From NCBI GenBank assembly GCA_937901625.1, contig CALDIE010000190.1:1-10029 (forward strand): DNA of 10,029 nt, read 5' to 3'. Positions within the stretch are counted from its first letter, which is position 1. Each line of letters opens with the position of its first letter. The notes under the pieces were generated by a model. That model made no database searches and was not told the origin of the DNA. It saw only the letters and a program-made list of their open reading frames with translations. The position numbers and the translations under genes were made by a program. This DNA is from an uncultured Lachnospiraceae bacterium (GTDB lineage Bacteria; Bacillota; Clostridia; Lachnospirales; Lachnospiraceae). Below, piece after piece: positions 7,181 through 10,029 of this stretch.

Positions 7181-8260
7181 ATGATGAACGATACGATCAG
7201 GGACATGAAGACGGTGGATGTTATCATTCCCGTTTACAAACCGGATGACAAATTTAAAAGGCTTTTGCGTATGCTCGATCGCCAGACCTATCCGGTCTCG
7301 AGGGTGATCATCATCAATACGGAGGAGAAATACTTTAACGCCTTTTTCTACGGAACCAGAGAATTGGAAAAGTATCACAATCTCCTGATACGCCATATTT
7401 CCGCATTTGAATTTGATCACGGGAAGACGAGACGATACGGGGTATCTTTATCCGACGCCGACTATTTTATATGCATGACAGACGATGCGGTACCTGAAGA
7501 TACCAGCCTTGTAGAGAATCTGTTAAAGCCCCTGGAAGAGGGAAAAGCTGCGGTATCCTATGCCAGACAGCTGCCGGGAAAGCATGCGCCGGAAACGGAG
7601 CGTTTCTCCAGACAGTTTAACTATCCTGAAAAGTCTAAGAGGAAAACGTCGGCAGACTTAAAGAAACTGGGGATCAAGACATTTTTTTGTTCCAATGTAT
7701 GCGCGGCTTATAACAGAGAGATCTATGAAGAGTTAGGCGGTTTCGAAAAGCATATCATCTTTAATGAAGATATGGTATTTGCGTCTAAAGTGATCGATGC
7801 CGGCTATGCGATACAGTATTGCGCGGAGGCTAAGGTCATTCATTCTCATCATTATAATAACCTGCAGCAATTTAAGCGTAACTTTGATCTGGGAGTATCC
7901 CAGGCCTGCTATCCGGAGATATTTTCACGGGTATCCTCTACAGGAGAAGGAAAGAAACTCGTTAGGCAGACCGCTGAATATCTCAGAAAAAAGAAGATGT
8001 CCGGCAGGATCTTCGGGATGTATGTGACGAGCGCGTACAAATATTTCGGATATCAGTGCGGAAAACATTATACGGTGCTTCCGAAGAAACTTGTCCTTAA
8101 GTTCACATCCAATCCTGTGTATTGGCAAAAGGATGGTGAGGAAGCCATACGTGTCAATGTAAACAGTGGATTCGGTCGATCGGGTGAGGAAGATTCGTGG
8201 AACAGGAACCTGAAAATATTAAAGAGAGAGCCGGATCCACGAGAGGAAACGGAAGAATAA
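7181..8260 (+). CDS. family 2 glycosyltransferase, rhamnosyltransferase-like
   Basis: From ATG 7181 the protein has 359 residues. The GT-A core opens with VDVIIPVYKP (12-21), then has FDHGKTRR (78-85), TDDA (100-103) with the metal-binding aspartates, FNEDM with Glu196-Asp197, and HSHHY downstream. The EFDHG-x-TR segment followed by a TDDA motif is typical of predicted rhamnosyltransferases, so a dTDP-rhamnose donor is likely but not proven. A GTG at 7175 in the same frame and an ATG at 7184 are other possible starts; AGAAG at 7171-7175 lies five bases before ATG 7181 and supports that choice. The gene follows the LCP stop by 15 bases and is the last of the rightward set, ending at a strong terminator. 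The C-terminal 150 residues are basic and carry no motif I recognise. Confidence 0.9.
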   Translation: MMNDTIRDMKTVDVIIPVYKPDDKFKRLLRMLDRQTYPVSRVIIINTEEKYFNAFFYGTRELEKYHNLLIRHISAFEFDHGKTRRYGVSLSDADYFICMTDDAVPEDTSLVENLLKPLEEGKAAVSYARQLPGKHAPETERFSRQFNYPEKSKRKTSADLKKLGIKTFFCSNVCAAYNREIYEELGGFEKHIIFNEDMVFASKVIDAGYAIQYCAEAKVIHSHHYNNLQQFKRNFDLGVSQACYPEIFSRVSSTGEGKKLVRQTAEYLRKKKMSGRIFGMYVTSAYKYFGYQCGKHYTVLPKKLVLKFTSNPVYWQKDGEEAIRVNVNSGFGRSGEEDSWNRNLKILKREPDPREETEE

Positions 8261-8300
8261 AAAAGTGCGAAACCCCGGAATCCGGGTTTCGCACTTTTTT
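8259..8300. terminator. bidirectional intrinsic terminator between convergent genes
   Basis: GTGCGAAACCC (8265-8275) pairs perfectly with GGGTTTCGCAC (8284-8294), an 11-pair stem with an 8-base loop. Six A (8259-8264) precede it and six T (8295-8300) follow it, so the RNA from either strand has a stem and U tract. It begins at the stop codon of the rhamnosyltransferase-like gene and lies 40 bases beyond the stop of glmM on the other strand, and would serve both operons. Confidence 0.93.
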
Positions 8301-8340
8301 ATTTTGGATCTGTTTTGGATATGTATTGTTTGTGATCGTA

Positions 8341-9690
8341 TTACTCGGCCAGATGTCCTTTTTTACGGATCACTTCGATCACTTCATCTACATACTTCTC
8401 GCAGATATCGTGATCTCCGGCTTCAACCATCACACGGATAACGGGCTCGGTACCGCTTTCACGAACCAGGATACGTCCGTCATCACCCAAACGATCTGTT
8501 ACAGCAGAAACGGCTGCCTGTACATCGGGATCGTTCTGTGCGTCAGGCTTGCTCTTTACTCGAACATTCTTTAATACCTGAGGGTAGAATACCAAAGGAG
8601 CAGCCAGTTCGCTCATGGGTTTTTCCTTGGCAAGCATTACTTCCATCATCTTTAAGCTAGTCAGTATACCGTCGCCGGTGGTTGCGTATTTTGAGAAGAT
8701 GATGTGACCGCTCTGCTCACCGCCGATACGATGACCGTTGGCAGCCATATTCTCGTATACATATTTATCCCCGACCTTGGTCTTTTCATAGCCGATACCG
8801 ACTTTGTCCAGGGCTTTGTAGAGACCGAAGTTACTCATAACGGTTGTTACGATCGTGTTGTTAAGCAGTTTTCCGCGTTCCTTCATGTATACACCGTATA
8901 CATAGAGGATGTGGTCACCTGTAACAACATTTCCCTTTTCATCTACACACAGACATCTGTCGGCGTCGCCGTCATAGGCAAATCCGATATCGAGGCCATT
9001 TTCAACAACAAACTTCTGCAGATTTTCGATGTGGGTCGAGCCGCAGTTGGTGTTGATGTTGTAGCCGTCAGGCTCAGCGTTGATCACGTAGGTCTTGGCA
9101 CCGAGAGCATCAAATACGCCCTTGGCGATCTGCCATGCGGCACCATTTGCCGCATCAAGGCCAACCTTGATATCCTTGAAGCTGAAATGTGAAATGGAAA
9201 TGAGGTAGCCGATGTAACGGTTCCTGCCGGCTACGTAGTCGACCGTTCGGCCGATGTTCTCGCGCTCGGCGACCGGGATCTCGATCTCGCCATCGATGTA
9301 TTTCTCGATCTCGAGGAGAGTCTCCTCTTCCATTTTTTCGCCGTTGTTATTTACGATCTTGATGCCGTTGTCATAGAACGGATTGTGGGATGCGGAGATC
9401 ATGATACCGCAGTCGAAGTCGTCAACACGTGCAATGTAAGATACGGAAGGGGTGGTCGTAACGTGCATGATGTATGCGTCCGCGCCGGATGCCATAAGGC
9501 CTGTGCAGAGCGCGTACTCGAACATGTATGACGAGCGGCGGGTGTCCTTGCCGATGACAACGCGCGCCTTCTTGCCGAGGCGCTCGCCATAATACCAGCC
9601 TATGAATCGGCCGATCTTAATCGCATGATCGAAGGTAAGGTCTTTATTTGCCTCGCCCCTGAATCCGTCTGTTCCAAAATACTTTCCCAT
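8341..9690 (-). CDS. glmM: phosphoglucosamine mutase GlmM
   Basis: The protein of 449 residues converts glucosamine-6-phosphate to glucosamine-1-phosphate, an essential step towards UDP-GlcNAc for peptidoglycan and surface glycans. It opens with KYFGTDGFRG (3-12) and carries the catalytic serine loop ISASHNP (Ser101), the metal-binding DGDADR (240-245), the GlmM-type sugar loop GGEQSGH (323-329) and the phosphate-binding RESGTEP (410-416). Length and motifs match the bacterial GlmM family, whose usual size is about 445-450 residues. I chose ATG 9690 because GGAG at 9700-9697 stands six bases upstream; a TTG at 9702 in frame would place the ribosome site inside the gene. It lies 24 bases after a GlmU-like gene on the same strand, so the two are probably co-transcribed. 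Confidence 0.96.
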   Translation of the reverse strand: MGKYFGTDGFRGEANKDLTFDHAIKIGRFIGWYYGERLGKKARVVIGKDTRRSSYMFEYALCTGLMASGADAYIMHVTTTPSVSYIARVDDFDCGIMISASHNPFYDNGIKIVNNNGEKMEEETLLEIEKYIDGEIEIPVAERENIGRTVDYVAGRNRYIGYLISISHFSFKDIKVGLDAANGAAWQIAKGVFDALGAKTYVINAEPDGYNINTNCGSTHIENLQKFVVENGLDIGFAYDGDADRCLCVDEKGNVVTGDHILYVYGVYMKERGKLLNNTIVTTVMSNFGLYKALDKVGIGYEKTKVGDKYVYENMAANGHRIGGEQSGHIIFSKYATTGDGILTSLKMMEVMLAKEKPMSELAAPLVFYPQVLKNVRVKSKPDAQNDPDVQAAVSAVTDRLGDDGRILVRESGTEPVIRVMVEAGDHDICEKYVDEVIEVIRKKGHLAE

Positions 9691-9696
9691 AGTTAT

Positions 9697-9700
9697 CTCC
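9697..9700 (-). promoter_or_regulatory. Shine-Dalgarno site of glmM
   Basis: GGAG on the minus strand lies six bases before ATG 9690. It decides between this start and the upstream in-frame TTG at 9702. Confidence 0.7.
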
Positions 9701-9714
9701 AATCTGCCGCGGAT

Positions 9715-10029
9715 CTAATCTTCTCTGGTTATGATCTCGCCGCTGTTCTTGTAAATGCTGTTTGCAGGCACAACACCTCTCACGCAGGAAGTAGGATAAA
9801 CGTTGCTTCCGCGTCCGATGACAGTGCCTGGGTTGCAAACTGCGTTGCAGCCTACCTCAACATGGTCGCCGAGCATTGCGCCGAATTTCTTGATGCCGGT
9901 CTCGATGTTCTCTGTTCCGTTATGGACTACGACCAGCTTCTTGTCGCTCTTTACATTGCTCGTTATGCTGCCGGCGCCCATATGGCTGTAATAGCCGAGG
10001 ATACTGTCGCCTACATAATTATAATGAGG
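9715..10029 (-). CDS. GlmU-like left-handed beta-helix protein (putative UDP-GlcNAc pyrophosphorylase/acyltransferase), C-terminal part
   Basis: The last 104 codons of a leftward gene are present and the frame stays open to the window edge, so the 5' part is missing. An internal Met codon at 9981 is not the start, because the residues before it (VGDSILGYYSH) continue the same fold. The sequence shows hexapeptide-repeat character: SILGYYSHMGAGSITSN, KFGAMLGDHVEVGCNAV, NPGTVIGRGSNVYP. MGAGSITSN corresponds to the GAGT-x-T-x-N segment of the GlmU acetyltransferase domain. The end (RGVVPANSIYK) is shorter than in classical GlmU. Small GlmU-like proteins annotated as UDP-N-acetylglucosamine pyrophosphorylase, which I recall from Clostridia, match best. 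Its position just before glmM supports a role in UDP-GlcNAc or a related nucleotide sugar. Whether an uridylyltransferase domain is present cannot be seen here. Confidence 0.8.
   Translation of the reverse strand, partial: PHYNYVGDSILGYYSHMGAGSITSNVKSDKKLVVVHNGTENIETGIKKFGAMLGDHVEVGCNAVCNPGTVIGRGSNVYPTSCVRGVVPANSIYKNSGEIITRED

Noticed and set aside
8305..8315. GGATCTGTT near the terminator resembles the end of the palindromic repeat at 5604
   Set aside because: The match is only nine bases, does not continue inwards and has no inverted partner, so it is probably chance.
8197..8574. 125-codon plus-strand frame across the end of the rhamnosyltransferase-like gene and the terminator
   Set aside because: It runs through a strong terminator hairpin and then antisense to conserved GlmM coding sequence.
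8704..9192. 162-codon plus-strand frame antisense to glmM
   Set aside because: It is a shadow of the metal-binding and sugar-binding region of GlmM on the other strand.

Overview
The window is a bacterial chromosome segment of moderate GC content, densely coded and with strong Shine-Dalgarno sites. The gene set and protein style point to an anaerobic Gram-positive, most likely a Lachnospiraceae-type Clostridia: a PGM2-like phosphohexomutase, a LytR-CpsA-Psr (LCP) wall ligase with a single N-terminal membrane anchor, and a GlmU-like beta-helix protein next to glmM. The assignment rests on protein resemblance only; no rRNA or other taxonomic marker is present.

Layout, left to right. A rightward phosphoglucomutase/phosphomannomutase gene (36-1757) is followed by a strong stem-loop (1807-1840). 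Then come three tightly linked rightward genes: two family 2 glycosyltransferases (1853-3217 and 3214-4191) and a membrane sugar-phosphate transferase that starts glycan synthesis on a polyprenyl lipid (4188-5603). The last two joins are 4-base ATGA overlaps. Directly at the stop codon of the transferase sits a roughly 157-base imperfect palindrome (5603-5759) that looks like a MITE or similar dispersed hairpin repeat. Next are an LCP-family ligase gene with nine 18-base repeats at its 5' end (5825-7165) and a rhamnosyltransferase-like family 2 glycosyltransferase (7181-8260). A bidirectional intrinsic terminator (8259-8300) separates this set from a leftward pair: glmM (8341-9690) and, upstream of it, the 3' end of a GlmU-like beta-helix gene that runs out of the window (9715-10029).

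The rightward block reads as part of a cell-surface polysaccharide locus. The mutase would supply glucose-1-phosphate or mannose-1-phosphate for nucleotide-sugar synthesis, the polyprenyl transferase would load the first sugar, the three glycosyltransferases would extend the repeat unit, and the LCP enzyme would attach the finished polymer to the cell wall. No flippase, polymerase or ABC exporter lies in the window, so those functions must be encoded elsewhere. The leftward pair belongs to UDP-GlcNAc synthesis (GlcN-6-P to GlcN-1-P by GlmM, then a GlmU-like partner).

I see no clearly new biological system. The best leads are the stem-loop that separates a Shine-Dalgarno sequence from the start of the first glycosyltransferase, the palindromic element at 5603-5759, the YEDD repeat tract followed by a lysine-rich cluster in the LCP protein, and its five extracytoplasmic cysteines.
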